Shown in pieces: positions 33,925-45,589 of a DNA stretch of 64,000 nucleotides. The translations under genes and the position numbers were made by a program. The notes beneath the pieces were generated by a model. That model searched no databases, was not told the DNA's origin, and saw only the letters and a list, made by a program, of their open reading frames with translations. This DNA is from Aradus depressus (Eukaryota > Arthropoda > Insecta > Hemiptera > Aradidae). Each line of letters opens with the position of its first letter. The stretch's first letter is position 1. The DNA is taken from NCBI GenBank assembly GCA_963662175.1, contig OY759214.1, forward strand, positions 74,970,037 to 75,034,036, read 5' to 3'.

Positions 33925-34015
33925 AGTCTGCATGGTGATGAGGGCAACCTCGAAAGCTGGCTAGCAAAATTAATAAAATCTATGAAAGACCGGACTATAT
34001 TTTAATTTAACAACC
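33925..34015 (+). repeat. Family E tail
   Basis: ggtgatgagggcaacctcga, aagctggctagcaaaattaa and tgaaagaccggactatattt. Confidence 0.6.
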
Positions 34016-34550
34016 TGTTAAAACTATTTAACTATTATTCCGTTATACATCAGATCCTAGACAAAGTTTCAACCTGTTTCCTTTGTTTTTCCTCCCTAAA
34101 TATTTTCTTTAGTCTCCCCTCAACTCCACCCCCACTTTTCTTTTTCCTTCAAAATTCGGCCAGTCCTTTTGATCATACCACTTCAAAGAAAGAAACCCAA
34201 ACCCTCTCATCTCAGCCCCCTTCATCAACCAATAGCTGTTTTCTTTCAATCTTTTACGAAATTGATTAAATGTTTCTTCTTGTTGATAACAGAGAGGATT
34301 ACAGAAATAAAATAACAGAATATAAAATGATAAAATGTCTCTACCAAACATTTTTAGATGGAAATAAAAAGAAATGATACAGATTAAAAGAGTTGTCGTT
34401 GAATCATCTGCAATGTACATCCCCAGCATGAGGTAATCAACTAAAATGTTGCTCACTCTCCATTACCAATGGAACCGTTTTGGCTTTAAATGAATAGTTG
34501 ATTTTACAAAGGGACATTTCAATATAAAATTTCTGCTATATATAAGTAAA
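34016..34550. other. Unassigned intron sequence with family D piece
   Basis: gttgaatcatctgcaatgta with ccccagcatgaggtaatcaa (34395-34440) is family D. A 115-codon minus frame spans 34109-34456 but runs into this repeat and has no recognised domain. Confidence 0.45.
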
Positions 34551-36377
34551 AATGAATTAATTCATTTTAGTTTTTAGTATAGGTAGCATTGTATTTCGAA
34601 TGAGGTCAGTGGAGTGACAGTAAGAGAGGTTATAGTTGTTTTGTTAAAATTAGCATTCAGAGTATAAAAACGGATTTTCCTTTTAGGTAGGTAAGAAAAT
34701 CATTGTATTATTTGTAAAACTATTGTACTGTTGTATTATCTGTAAAACTATTGTATTATCTGTAAAACTAATATTTAAAATTTAATAACAATAAATAAAT
34801 ATTTCTTTTTAGGAGAAAAACAGTCTATAGTTTATCACCTACCCATCCAGCATTCCAACATTATAAATCTTATAAAAACCGATTTATAAAGAGTCATAAA
34901 CTATAGACAGTTTTTCTCCTAAAAAGAAATATTTATTTATTGTTATTAAATTTTAAACATTAGTTTTACAGATAATACAATAGTACAATAGGAATAGATA
35001 ATTAAAATGCACAATTTCTTTGTCAAACTTCACTATATATTCTCAAATACTCAACTAGTTTCGCCGTGTTAAAGCTTTATCAAGAGTCACTTACAAACTG
35101 ACAGAATTGGTTGACAGGGTAGAGGGTACAGTTAAGGAGGGGGTTTTTAGGTAATGACGGGGAATCCCTTGTTTTTGTTACTCTATACATTCCAATAAAC
35201 AGATATTTACAAGATAATAATAAATATAAAATGAAAAGAAGAAAGAAAATGATATATATATATATATAAAATCTAATAAAGCGAATCTAACAGTAAAGTG
35301 TTGGTACTTATATAGGTATGACTCATGAATTATATAAATGTAACATATAATAAATATTAAAGTGAATAAAAACAAATACAAAGAATTTAAAGGCAAATTA
35401 AAACATCAAATGAAAAATTATAGTATTCTCTGAATGTCAGTTGGCAAAACATTTCCACAATCATCAGACTCTTAGCTACTTGATATTTAAATTAAGAAGG
35501 GGGGAATGGTTCAGTTCTATTTGTTCATTTAGCATTATAATAGCGTTATTTTTGTTCAGTTTATTTATTTCTACCGCTTCCATAAACTGAACAAAAATAA
35601 CGATATTATAATGCTAAATGAACAAATAGAACTGAACCATTCCCCCCTTCTTAATTTAAATATCAAGTAGCTAAGAGTCTGATGATTGTGGAAATGTTTT
35701 GCCAACTGACATTCAGAGAATACTATAATTTTCATTTGATGTTTTAATTTGCCTTTAAATTCTTTGTATTTGTTTTTATTCACTTTAATATTTATTATAT
35801 GTTACATTTATATAATTCATGAGTCATACCTATATAAATACCAATACTTTACTGTTAGATTCGCTTTATTAGATTTTATATATATATATCATTTTCTTTC
35901 TTCTTTTCATTTTATATTTATTATTATCTTGTAAATATCTGTTTATTGGAATGTATAGAGTAACAAAAACAAGGGATTCCCCGTCATTACCTAAAAACCC
36001 CCTCCTTAACTGTACCCTCTACCCTGTCAACCAATTCTGTCAGTTTGTAAGTGACTCTTGATAATGCCTTAACACGGCGAAACTAGTTGAGTATTTGAGA
36101 ATATATAGTGAAGTTTGACAAAGAAATTGTGCATTTTAATTATCTATTCCTAGAATGGAGCTTCACAAAGTAAATCTGGAAACCATAAAAAATTAATAGT
36201 ACAATAGTTTTACAAATAATACAATGACTTTCTTATCTAAAAACAAAATCGGTTTTCATAGTCTTTGAATGCTAATTTCAACAAAACAACTATAACCTCT
36301 CTTACTGTCACTCCACTAACCTCATTCGAAATACAATGCTATCTATACTAAAAACAAAAATGAATTAATTCATTTTT
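34551..36377. mobile_element. 1.8-kb foldback element
   Basis: Central arms 34989-35564 and 35582-36153 are inverted near-identical copies separated by 17 bases; outer arms 34551-34735 and 36199-36377 also pair. Both ends carry the palindrome aatgaattaattcatt. The mirrored open frames (35178-35396 minus, 35749-35934 plus) are the same DNA in the two arms. It sits in intron 1 about 110 bp before exon 2. No transposase. Confidence 0.9.
34752..34982. repeat. Secondary hairpin in left arm
   Basis: gtattatctgtaaaactaat ... ggagaaaaacagtctatagt on the left pairs with actatagacagtttttctcc ... attagttttacagataatac on the right, about 80-bp arms. Absent from the right half of the foldback. Confidence 0.85.
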
Positions 36378-36484
36378 ACATATATATATACCTACATAGA
36401 TTATTTATACATATGTATACTATATGTATATTATTAGGAGTTATGTACACATTTAAAATTTGAACTTTGCGTTTCTGTTCATAG

Positions 36485-36597
36485 GCAAAGTCTTCTGGGA
36501 GAAAAGCCGTTGAAGTCCAATTCGCTGTAAACCTCAGGGGCGTCTCAGTGATGGAGGTTGAATCAAAAACCCACCTAATGGATATTTCACTTTACAG
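36485..36597 (+). CDS. LDLRAP1: LDLRAP1-like exon 2 (middle PTB strands)
   Basis: The acceptor tctgttcatag precedes GCAAAG and the donor is TTACAG|gtaatg. It enters in phase 0 and leaves in phase 2. The product AKSSGRKAVEVQFAVNLRG continues to SVMEVESKTHLMDISLYR. This matches the ARH segment with the K.V.L.VS..GI pattern followed by the ..IYR strand. The split AG|G codon gives the Arg of LYR-ISYC. The stretch is open and its codon use is less AT-rich than the flanks. No other frame is open over the exon. Confidence 0.82.
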
Positions 36598-36819
36598 GTA
36601 ATGTAGTATGACTACATAATTTATTTACTATTTACGAATAGATTTTACAGTAATCTTGGGGAATGTATCATTAAGGGGAAGTCTTCATCTTTCTAAGTTT
36701 AAAAATGCGGACACATTGTGGAAAATTAATAAGTAAATTAAACAAACTTATTTTTTGAATTATTGTCTATTCTATGAAAAAAATATATACAAAACCTACC
36801 AGTTTATTATTATATATAA
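36598..36819. other. Intron 2, unassigned AT-rich
   Basis: Nothing recognised. Confidence 0.5.
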
Positions 36820-36990
36820 GTATTGTAGTCGTGCGGAAATCCGAAATGAAGTTTTTAACGAATTTTCACGTTTCATGGCCCCCCTGAATACGTATTGATC
36901 ATTTTCGCCATGATGTCCCTTATTAAATTTCAAATCGCTAATAAGTTGTGACATTTCAGATAGGATTAATGCGACCAAATATACCGGTTC
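36820..36990 (-). repeat. Family I fragment
   Basis: tagtcgtgcggaaatccgaa, catttcagataggatt and cattttcgccatgatgtccc. Confidence 0.6.
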
Positions 36991-37194
36991 AAAATATGAA
37001 AAATAAATTTAAGTAGAAATGTATTTATTTATTTATTGTGGTTTTAGGACGAAAAACTGTCATGGTTGTCATCACCCGGGAAATTTATTTAAAAATAATG
37101 TTTAAATAGTATAGCGTAGCAACGAATTATAAATTTTTTTTATTTATATTGGTAATTTTCATGAAAATAATAATAATGAAGAAAAGAATAAAAT

Positions 37195-37512
37195 ATATGT
37201 GATGTGGCCAATACAGGACTTTCTCATACCATCCATGCTTACTGGTCACTTTCTCTCCATCTCTCCTTCTCAAAATCATACTTATATTTATATATTTCAT
37301 ACTGGCATTATTGGGTATAAGAAAGTGACTCTCAGAAACGCTGTACAATGAAACAAAATAACAGCTGAATCCAGCACATTTCTTTCACATAGCCATTAAT
37401 GTCAGTATGAAATGATTCTGAGATGGGGAAGGAGAAGAAATAGTGATCTGCAAGAGTGGCTTCGCTCTCCCTGGTTGGTATTAAAAACGTCCTGTAAAGG
37501 CCACATCATTTA
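37195..37512. mobile_element. Family C MITE, full length
   Basis: tgtgatgtggccaatacagg, tactggcattattgggtata, gtcagtatgaaatgattctg and cctgtaaaggccacatcatt; inverted halves. Confidence 0.82.
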
Positions 37513-39235
37513 TGTCTTAAAGGGGGAAGCCAAGCGCTTCCAGGGAAGGGATAAAAGCACTGAATGCTTAGGTCCCTAGGTGTAATACACCAGCCCACCA
37601 TATATATATATATATATATATATGTCTTAAAGACAATATTTCAAAAAGTTAGTTTTATTCAAGTCTATATTAGTTTTGATGAGAGAAATCATTCAAATCG
37701 GCTGATAGGAATGGCATTCTGATTTCTTGGCGAGAGAGGATGTTGGTATTCATTCTGATTGGGTGGGAAAAGAAGAAAGGCATTTTCATTGGTTGAAGGG
37801 AGCAGATATTCCCATTGAAATGAAAAATTATCTTTATTCTAATAAAGAAAAAATTCCCCCAAGAATAATAACATGAAATATAAACAAAAGAATACAAGTA
37901 TCAACCAATTAAAAAAAAGAGGCCTTTAGTAAATAACCAAAACACAATAATTGTTACTAAAGAACAATAATTCAGACAGAGAAGAAAATAAAACGAATGA
38001 AAAACAAAGAAGGGGGAAAAAAATATAGAAAAATAAAAAAAAATAGTTAAATAGGCGGTAAGTATCATATATGAAAAATATCAAATTTGGGTTGTGTAAG
38101 GAGATTTTGAATTTACAATTTGTTTTTCAACACCTATATTTTTCTCCTATCTATTTTCATTTGTTTTTACAACCTAATATCACATAGGATCAGTACCTAT
38201 CTGAAAAAATGTTTTTATACACACGTATGTCAATACAGGCCCTGAAGAAGGCACACTCAGTGCCGAAAACTTGGCAGAAATTCGGGAAGTTTGATTATAT
38301 CGACCACAAGCCGCATCTCTCCTCCTTCCTCTTCTTAAAGTTTTAAGTTATTTTAATGTTTTTATAATCTAAAATATTTTTTTAGATCAAGTTATCACTT
38401 GTAGAACTACTGGTTAGTTCTAGAATACAGTTAAATTCTGACCAATTGCATGGAATGTTCTACACATTGGAAATTCTATATATACAGCAGATTAGAGAGT
38501 GATCTTTTTTATGGATTAAGTTAGTGTACAGTTGAAAAGTTAGTAAGATGTAAATAATGTTAATAGTAAAACTAAAAGCTTAGGGTTTATTTGATCCAGT
38601 TTCCTAATGTTTTGGTTGTGAATTAACTTTTCAAAATGTAAATAACAGTGAGTTGAACTAGAGTGAAAGACAGTCTTCTTCTCTCATTTTCAAGAGTTCC
38701 TAACTAGTATGGACTATTTATTAATTCAGAAGATATTTATGCAGAGGATTAAAAATTCAGCCTAGCAGCTGTAGGTCATTTCATGTATTCATTGATAATC
38801 TAGAATGACCCGGGTCAAGTTCTATTTTGTAAATTGAAAATATTTTTGAACATATCATTGCAAATCGATTTATTTATTTAAGAAATTTGATAAACTCTTT
38901 TGTTTGATTGGGATAGTGTTTCAAATAAGTTTTTTTTTATTTTTTGAAGTTATTTTAGAGTTGTTATTCAACCTAAAGATTGTTCTACATCTAGTTCACA
39001 TCACTTTTAGAAATTCTAGTTTGTTCTAAAACTAAAATAGAAAATTTGGGAGTCAGACTGTACAGTAACCAATTAATGTATACTTAATATGTAAATAGTT
39101 ATAAATAATTACTTTGTGTTGTCGGTTTTAATTGTATGTATCGTTGTTTCTTTGGAACTAGGTGATTTTTATGTTATATGAACACAGTTGAGAATTTTCT
39201 ACTCAGACTTTAAGTTTGTCAATTCAAAACCCAAA
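37513..39235. other. Intron 2, unassigned with small repeats
   Basis: (TA)n at 37602-37622. A LINE/PLE-like motif at 38238-38300 (ccctgaagaaggcacactca, gccgaaaacttgg). Long AT-rich stretch otherwise. Confidence 0.45.
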
Positions 39236-39630
39236 TAACTGCCGATGTAACAAATTTTTTCGATACAATTTTTTTTTTTTTTTTGCCTTATGTTCTATGC
39301 ATATTAGCCATGTCACTGTGTTATCTAATTATTTACGACATCCATGGCCCCGGGAGGGAGTTCTATCTATGAAATAAAACTCACTCCCGGACGGGATTCG
39401 AACCCGCAAACCATGGTGAGACCATGCGACCAAAGCCCTAAGCTCTAGCCCGCACGGCCATGGCTCCCTAACACAAATTTAGTATGAGGATTTTGGAGAT
39501 CCTATGAAAGTCAACTGTTGAATATTAGCGCAAACGTTTGACTGGTTTTGGAGGGGGAGCGAAAAGTTAATTGATTAATTCATTCCGGGGAAGTACATTT
39601 CCCATGATTCACCTATGACTTTTTTTTTTG
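39236..39630 (-). repeat. Family D copy (host of SINE-A)
   Basis: Reverse family D up to cgatacaa, interrupted by SINE-A, resuming at aaatttagtatgaggatttt through ggttttggagggggagcgaa to cccatgattcacctatgact. Ends about 75 bp before exon 3. Confidence 0.7.
39284..39475 (-). mobile_element. SINE-A, nested in family D
   Basis: ttgccttatgttctatgcat, gacatccatggccccgggag, cggacgggattcgaacccgc, ctagcccgcacggccatggc. Family D flanks: aactgccgatgtaac before it, tttagtatgaggattttgga after it. Confidence 0.88.
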
Positions 39631-39707
39631 TTTTATTGGTTTTTAAATGTATTTACCTAATTTTTAATATGAAATATATTTTCTAATGACAAACCTCCTG
39701 ATTTCAG

Positions 39708-39819
39708 GATATCCTACTGTTCGGCAGACGCATCTTTCGGTCACGTTTTTGCTTTTATAGCTATCAACGATAACGATACCCTGGAGTGCCACGCTTTCTT
39801 GTGTCAAAAAAGAAAAATG
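39708..39819 (+). CDS. LDLRAP1: LDLRAP1-like exon 3 (PTB core, ECHAFLC motif)
   Basis: The acceptor cctgatttcag precedes GATATCC and the donor is AAAATG|gtaagt, a near-consensus 5' site. The product is ISYCSADASFGHVFAFIA followed by INDNDTLECHAFLCQKRKM. Compared with ARH (ISYCTAD, VFAYIA, LECHAFLCTKRKM) this is the most conserved part of the gene and decides the family assignment. The first base completes the Arg codon begun in exon 2; the exon ends at a codon boundary. Confidence 0.88.
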
Positions 39820-40297
39820 GTAAGTAGTCCTCAATGTTTAAGTACTGTTTTTGGAAGTTTTTTTTATTGATATGTAAACATCTTAGCTCTCGGTAGTCAG
39901 ACCGTAAGTCTCATTGATGTGCATGCGTAAGTTTGTGTGTCGGACGGTTGCGCGCGCAACGAACACACAACTACACACTTCTTTATCTGTGATGTCAGCT
40001 GTTTTTGATCATATTTACCGGTGTAGTCAATTGTAACTAAAATATCAATATTACGAACTTTAAAATGATCTTTCGCTAAGAAACTTTTATGTTAAGAAGC
40101 TTCGATAGCTTAAATTTGTAACAATAAATAAAATTTGTGGTAAAAGAAAATAATATAGCAGTTTAAATCTAAAAAAAATATAATATATAATAATAATAAC
40201 TGCTGAAAATGTCGATCAATAAATAATATATTTGTTGTCATATTGTCACAACAAATAATATAATCTAAGGGGTTAGTTCCGCCAGTAAATATGTTAC
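39820..40297. other. Intron 3 start, unassigned
   Basis: Contains cggacggttgcgcgcgcaac (39940-39960), unusually CpG-rich, and AT-rich DNA after 40020. Confidence 0.4.
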
Positions 40298-40410
40298 TGT
40301 TGTCATACCTTTCGGTGGATACCGTCGGCACTGGCTGCTGGTCGAGCGCTGGCCCACAGTACTCGACCAGCAGCCAGTGACGACGGTATCCACCGAAAGG
40401 TATGACAACA
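40298..40410. repeat. 49-bp-stem hairpin, 15-nt loop
   Basis: The arms 40298-40346 and 40362-40410 are inverted copies with one mismatch; the inner part ctggctgctggtcgag / ctcgaccagcagccag is GC-rich in AT-rich surroundings. Loop 40347-40361. No open frame or known end motif. Confidence 0.9.
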
Positions 40411-40945
40411 ATAATAATATAATGTTTTTACCCATTTCAGGAGATACCGAACAGCTTATTTCATTTACAATGACAAACTTAATCTACAAATGAATACGAA
40501 TCGAAGAATTTCAACAATAAATTCGAAAACTACCATCAACGCTTTATTCTCTCGGTATTTAGAGATACTACAATCTCAGTTGTATATATCTTATTTTGGC
40601 TATCATAAACCTATAATTTCATGCATAAAGGAAATTTAAAAACAATAAATTTGAAAGTTTAATTCCTTTTCTTATTGTAACATTATAAAACAAATTTCAA
40701 TCAAAATCAGTGCATGACAGCAAATTTTTGAAACTAAAGCAGATGTTTACACATCAATTTTCGTGAGAATTACTTTTTTTTTTAAATTTTGGGTTTATTG
40801 TCGTTCAATCGTTATTAGCGATAGTCTCTACTGGTATTTCATCTTTCTCCAAACTTAAAACGTACTCTATTTGGGTTCGCAGAATAAGGCCTGCTCACAG
40901 CACAAGGTTACATGAATTTTCATATTTAAAATGTTATTAAAACAT
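40411..40945. other. Unassigned intron sequence
   Basis: AT-rich, nothing recognised. Confidence 0.45.
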
Positions 40946-41235
40946 TTGATGTGGCCATAACAGGAATTTCTTATACCAACTACTTTTGTACAGACCATTT
41001 TTCTTCCCCATTCCCCGTCTCAAAATAATTTCTAACTGGCATTACGGGCTATAAGAAAATCTTAGGACAGTTATAGCTTCAGCAGTTTTTTTTTTTTCAT
41101 TGTAAGTTGAGCATAATACTGAGAGTGATTCCTTACACCCCGTATTGCCAGCATGAAATGAATTTGTGAAATTGAGCGGGGGGAATCTACGAAAGTTTCA
41201 TATAAGTAAGTCTATGGTCAAATCATATATATTTT
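40946..41235. mobile_element. Family C MITE, diverged
   Basis: tgatgtggccataacaggaa, ctaactggcattacgggcta and gccagcatgaaatgaatttg. Confidence 0.75.
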
Positions 41236-41379
41236 TTGTAAAATGTGTACCACTGCATAATTTCCTTTTTTCAATATCAAGGAATTGTTGTGTTCCATGA
41301 TTGAAAACCTGGTATATTTTTTATTATTTTTTCCTCCCCGGCTTTTCTTAATCCGATTAATTTTAATCTAAAATCGGCC

Positions 41380-41560
41380 TAAACGATTTTACTTCCCTAG
41401 TAATGCGAGGTACTGGAGAAGTTATGTAATCTGATAGAAATTGAATATTGAGTTTTCACCATCATTTTATGTTATTCAACCCTCATAGAAATGGAAAAAA
41501 ATATAATTCTGTCTATCTGTGTGTATGTAAACTCATTAACTCCCTTTGTTAGTTATTAGT
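41380..41560 (-). repeat. Family D fragment
   Basis: gagaagttatgtaatctgat, tgaatattgagttttcacca and ctgtgtgtatgtaaactcat. Confidence 0.5.
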
Positions 41561-41566
41561 TGACTC

Positions 41567-41797
41567 TCGCCTGGGCTTTAACTTCGAGGTCATATCGCCT
41601 ACTAAGCGACGAAAGAGCGCTCTGGTGGACATGATCTCGACTCTACTGTGGAAGTAATTTTACCTATGTATGTTTAATCAGCTAGGATAGAGTAATGAGA
41701 ACCTGACATCGTACAGTCACGGGACCGTCGCTTAACGTCCCAACCGAAGGACAGCGTGCTCTTGAGCTCAGTAAGCAAGCCCGCATACCGCCCTTAA
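41567..41797 (-). mobile_element. SINE-B, rearranged copy
   Basis: gcctgggctttaacttcgag, gcgacgaaagagcgctctgg (an inverted middle block), catcgtacagtcacgggacc and gaaggacagcgtgctcttga. Confidence 0.7.
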
Positions 41798-42861
41798 CTC
41801 TCCCTTCTCTAAGACACCTATTGATTTTCGATGTGGACCCAAGAACTATTGATTTTAATGCTAATCGAATCAGTGGTTGTGGAAATACATGAAATTTCAC
41901 AGGGAATAAATTGGTAAGTTTAAATTCGTAACTTTTCAGGGCAGCACTTTTTTACTTTTGCATTAATCGTGTAAATCCAGTTTTTGGTTAAACCTTTCTT
42001 GGATTTTCCCTTAGTTACCTAATCATTCCCCATCACTTACCTAATTATTGACCGCACTTACCTAATTTTTATATACACTTACCTAATTATTAACCATACT
42101 CTTTGAAATGCTCGTGAATGATGCCTCTCTAAAGTAGATTGATTTAACCGAAAACACCATCTTCACTTGGAATACTCTGCCTTAGTGAATAAATGGTTAA
42201 ATGCAGTTATCTCGTGAATGATTCCTCAGTTGATTTAACCGAGAACATATTCAATTTTACGAGATACCAAGAAACCCACGTCTTTATAATTCCGAAAGTA
42301 TTAGAGTCCTGAGCTCCAAACTTGCTCACAGTGCGCAGATGTCTTGGGAGATGATCACCAGTACACTTAACTCATTTTGGCCATTTTACGACTTAACCTG
42401 TGACCCTAGGAACATGGATAATTCTCCATACCCATATCAAAAAAAAAAAAAAAAAAATTTAACATTATTTTTTCTTTATATAATTTTTTTCTGTCTCTCT
42501 TCTAAACGGTTAATTTGCATACGTAAATGTATGCAGATGGTAAATTAGGAGGTGGCCCCCAGGTGGTGTTTTTGTACAATGAAATTTACCTCAAGGCTAG
42601 ATTAGTTTTAGAAAATTAAATTACTCAGTTCTTAATTTTCCTCTTAGCCTGTGTTCATCCAAGTTTACTTCAGTTAACTGGGTCAAATATTTCATTCAGC
42701 ATATCCCTTCGACTGAGCACATGAAACCTTTCTTGATCCTCTTGGTAAATTTTGGAAATCATATTGAAAAATATCGATTTTAGAGAGTATCTTGTTTTGA
42801 AAATTCTCATAAAGACCCCAGATCAACTATTTGCTGGTGAATCGTTTTCGTTGGTGGTGTA
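41798..42861. other. Unassigned intron sequence
   Basis: ttacctaatt is repeated four or five times at 42015-42095. The A tract at 42440-42457 and the 69-codon frame across it are not meaningful. Confidence 0.45.
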
Positions 42862-43612
42862 ATAATAATAATATTTATTTCCATTAAATAACATGGTAAT
42901 AAGATACGTTATAAGATAGCTTATAAATTAGATACATAAACAACTAACTCATAGAGTCCGACACCCATGTCTTAGAATTAACAATACTACTAAAAAATAA
43001 AATGAAATAAATACTTTTATCTTCAAATTCGTATCAATATATATGATTTTTAGAGACCTAATTTCTTTTCATTTGATGTAGGTATTTCAGTAATTCCCAA
43101 ATATTTGCCCTTTTGGTTTCCTTCTATTAATTTATTTTTTCTTCATTTAGATATACGATATTTCGTCCATCTGGACATTTTCAAGTTATGTTATACATAA
43201 AAAAAAAAATGGTTCATAGCATAACAAAATGGAGAATATTATAATTTGTTGTACTTGAAAATGTCCAGATGGACGAAATATCGTATATATAAATGAAGAA
43301 AAAATAAATTAATAGAAGAAGACCAAAAGGGCCAATATTTGGGAATTATATCAAGATGATAATTTTTTATAACTTTTCCAGAAGTGTCTTTTTCACGACA
43401 TTTCAGAACTTTCTTACGCTTCTTCATCAGGTCACAATGTGCGAAATATAGAGAGGAGAAATAAAACAAAATAACAGTAACAATTATAAAAATTATATGT
43501 ATTTAAATAAATGAAAAAAAGTAATAACAGTAAAATGATGATAAAAGTACATAAAAGAAGAAACCTAGAGAAATAAATTATATGAATATTAAAAAATAAT
43601 GACGTGAATTAG
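42862..43612 (-). repeat. Family H, interrupted copy
   Basis: (ATT)n end at 42862-42875, then ataagatagcttataaatta and gaattaacaatactactaaa. After the inverted repeat at 43093-43352 come agaagtgtctttttcacgac, caatgtgcgaaatatagaga and caaaataacagtaacaatta, matching 19494-19935. Confidence 0.65.
43093..43352. mobile_element. Inverted-repeat element inside family H
   Basis: The arms 43093-43190 and 43252-43352 pair (aattcccaaatatttgccct / agggccaatatttgggaatt; atttcgtccatctggacatt / aatgtccagatggacgaaat), with a loop of about 60 bases. Confidence 0.85.
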
Positions 43613-43619
43613 TAAACTA

Positions 43620-43905
43620 AATTTCTGCTCTTCCTATTAAACCAGATCAATTTGGTGGAAAAGCAATAGGTATTATATTGATTCAGGGACTTCTGAATCA
43701 TCTTACTAAATTTCGTATTGTCTCATTCGTTACATCGGCAGTTATTAGGGTTTTTGAGTTGATCCACCGTGATCCACCCCTTCTCCAGTGCCAAGTTGGC
43801 TAAAAATTAATAGTTTTCGTCTTTATGGTGTTGGCTATGTACTTCCCCAGTACGAATTAATCAGTTAATGTTTGCTTTATCTCCAAAACCAATCATTCCC
43901 AGTCG
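43620..43905 (+). repeat. Family D copy, partial
   Basis: ttacatcggcagttattagg, gttggctatgtacttcccca and gtacgaattaatcagttaat. Confidence 0.6.
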
Positions 43906-44194
43906 AAAAGCTTTCTGATTTATTTAACTCTAACTTGTGATCATTAAAGATATATGTATGATGTAGGAAATGAAGAAATTTCATGTAAACAACAATTTTT
44001 TGCGACCATCTTGGCAAATTTCCAGTTTAAAACTCAATTGGTTCCCTGTGCCCAACAACTGTCCTTCTAAATTAGTGGCTCGTATATTATGAAGTGTTTA
44101 CATCGTTTCGAATACTTTTGATTTTGAGTCTTCCCCTTCAACTTGAAGCAGGAGAGGCCAGCAGGTCTCTCGGCCAGTACCGCCTCAGCCTTCT

Positions 44195-44395
44195 GGGGTT
44201 TATCGGGGAGGGCAATAGTCGATGGGACGTTAGGTGATGGTCCCGAGCCTGTGGGATGTCAGGCACACGTTAAAGACCTCCACCCTAGGTGAATAAAGTT
44301 TGGCAAAATTTAGGACTCTCACAATAGAGTCGGGCTCATGTCCACCAGAGTGACAAAAGAGCGCTCTGGTAATAGGCGATATGGCCTCCATACTC
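44195..44395 (+). mobile_element. SINE-B, head replaced
   Basis: tcgatgggacgttaggtgat, gtcccgagcctgtgggatgt, tagagtcgggctcatgtcca and gagcgctctggtaataggcg. The sequence before it (ggccagcaggtctctcggcc) is not the usual head. Confidence 0.78.
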
Positions 44396-44454
44396 CATTT
44401 TTAGTTATACTGCCCGACATGGCCGCAACGTTATTTATAACAACTGTTTAATAA

Positions 44455-45095
44455 AAAAAAGTCGTCAGTGAATCAGAAACGAATTAATCAGACTTTTTTT
44501 GTTTGCGCTAATAATTATTAGACTACTGCTGGACTCTACACCGAGAGAACCGAAATGTTACACACAAGCGAAAAAGCTACACTCGGTCCTTCACGACAAT
44601 GAGAAAAAGGGACTTCAATAGAGTAAACATTTATAAGTAAAAGTAAAAATGAGAAAAATTTAATAAAAGTATTGGTTTTCAAATGATTTTTATTCAATTT
44701 TATGGAACCTAATCACTTCGCGGAATCAAAAAACAGGTTTAGAGTACAGGAAAGGATTGTGAAAAAATCTGATGTGATAAAGAAAAACTGAGATTTGTTT
44801 AAGATTCAGCATCCCCTCTTCTTTTTGGTCGATTTGACTGAAAAACAATAGGTGTCGTCGTCAGAGGGTTCTGGATTCATGTATACAGTTTCGTGTCGGT
44901 ATATTCATTCTATCGGGAGTTATCGTGCTCACAGATACATAGATTTTTTTTTTTTTTTTTTTTTCATATTTGTAATATATGAATTGGAAAACATGTGATT
45001 CCGTTGAAAACTCAGCAATGAAATTTTGATCGATTAGATAACTTCCCTTAGATCTATTAAATAACTTCCCCTAGATCGATTAGATACTTTGTATA
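44455..45095 (+). repeat. Family D copy, near full length with insertion
   Basis: aagtcgtcagtgaatcagaa at the left; then ggtcgatttgactgaaaaac, ctatcgggagttatcgtgct and taacttcccttagatctatt. The middle (44520-44800) is foreign, unassigned DNA. Confidence 0.6.
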
Positions 45096-45589
45096 ACTGG
45101 AATAGTGAAAAACTTCCTGGAGATCAATTTGATTTGTGAATTACCATATTATCCACTTTAGAGGGGTTCTCAAATAAGGAATATTAATCCTCCATTCCAA
45201 AAAAAAAAATTATTATCTTTTTTTTATAATTCAAATTTTCAACTCAAGATGATAGCTATTTATTAGATTTTTGTCGAAGCTGTTTACGTTTATCAACCAT
45301 GATGTAAAGCTCTGCGTATATTTCTCACGTCTAGATTTTTCTTTTGTTTGAATAGCAAACAAACAACAGTTTGTATGAACTGTTCCTATCTTTCTTTTTT
45401 CTCTCATTAATTAATGATTGGATCTTTTTTTAAACTGTTGTTATATCTTTCACAAACAAAACAGCACAAACATCAAACTGTTTATAGTGTTGTGCCCTCA
45501 ATAGTTGTGTGGAGGTCTTTTTTGTTTAGGCGAAAGTGACTAGTTGTAATTTATATCCCTTGTGTTATTTTTTTTTTATTTTTTTTTTT
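45096..45589. other. Unassigned AT-rich intron sequence
   Basis: T-rich low complexity; nothing recognised. Confidence 0.45.

Noticed and set aside
34109..34456. 115-codon minus-strand open frame
   Set aside because: It overlaps a family D fragment, has no domain, and lies inside intron 1 on the opposite strand.
35178..35934. Two identical hydrophobic open frames on opposite strands
   Set aside because: They are the two arms of the foldback element read in mirror; AT-rich composition explains the residues.
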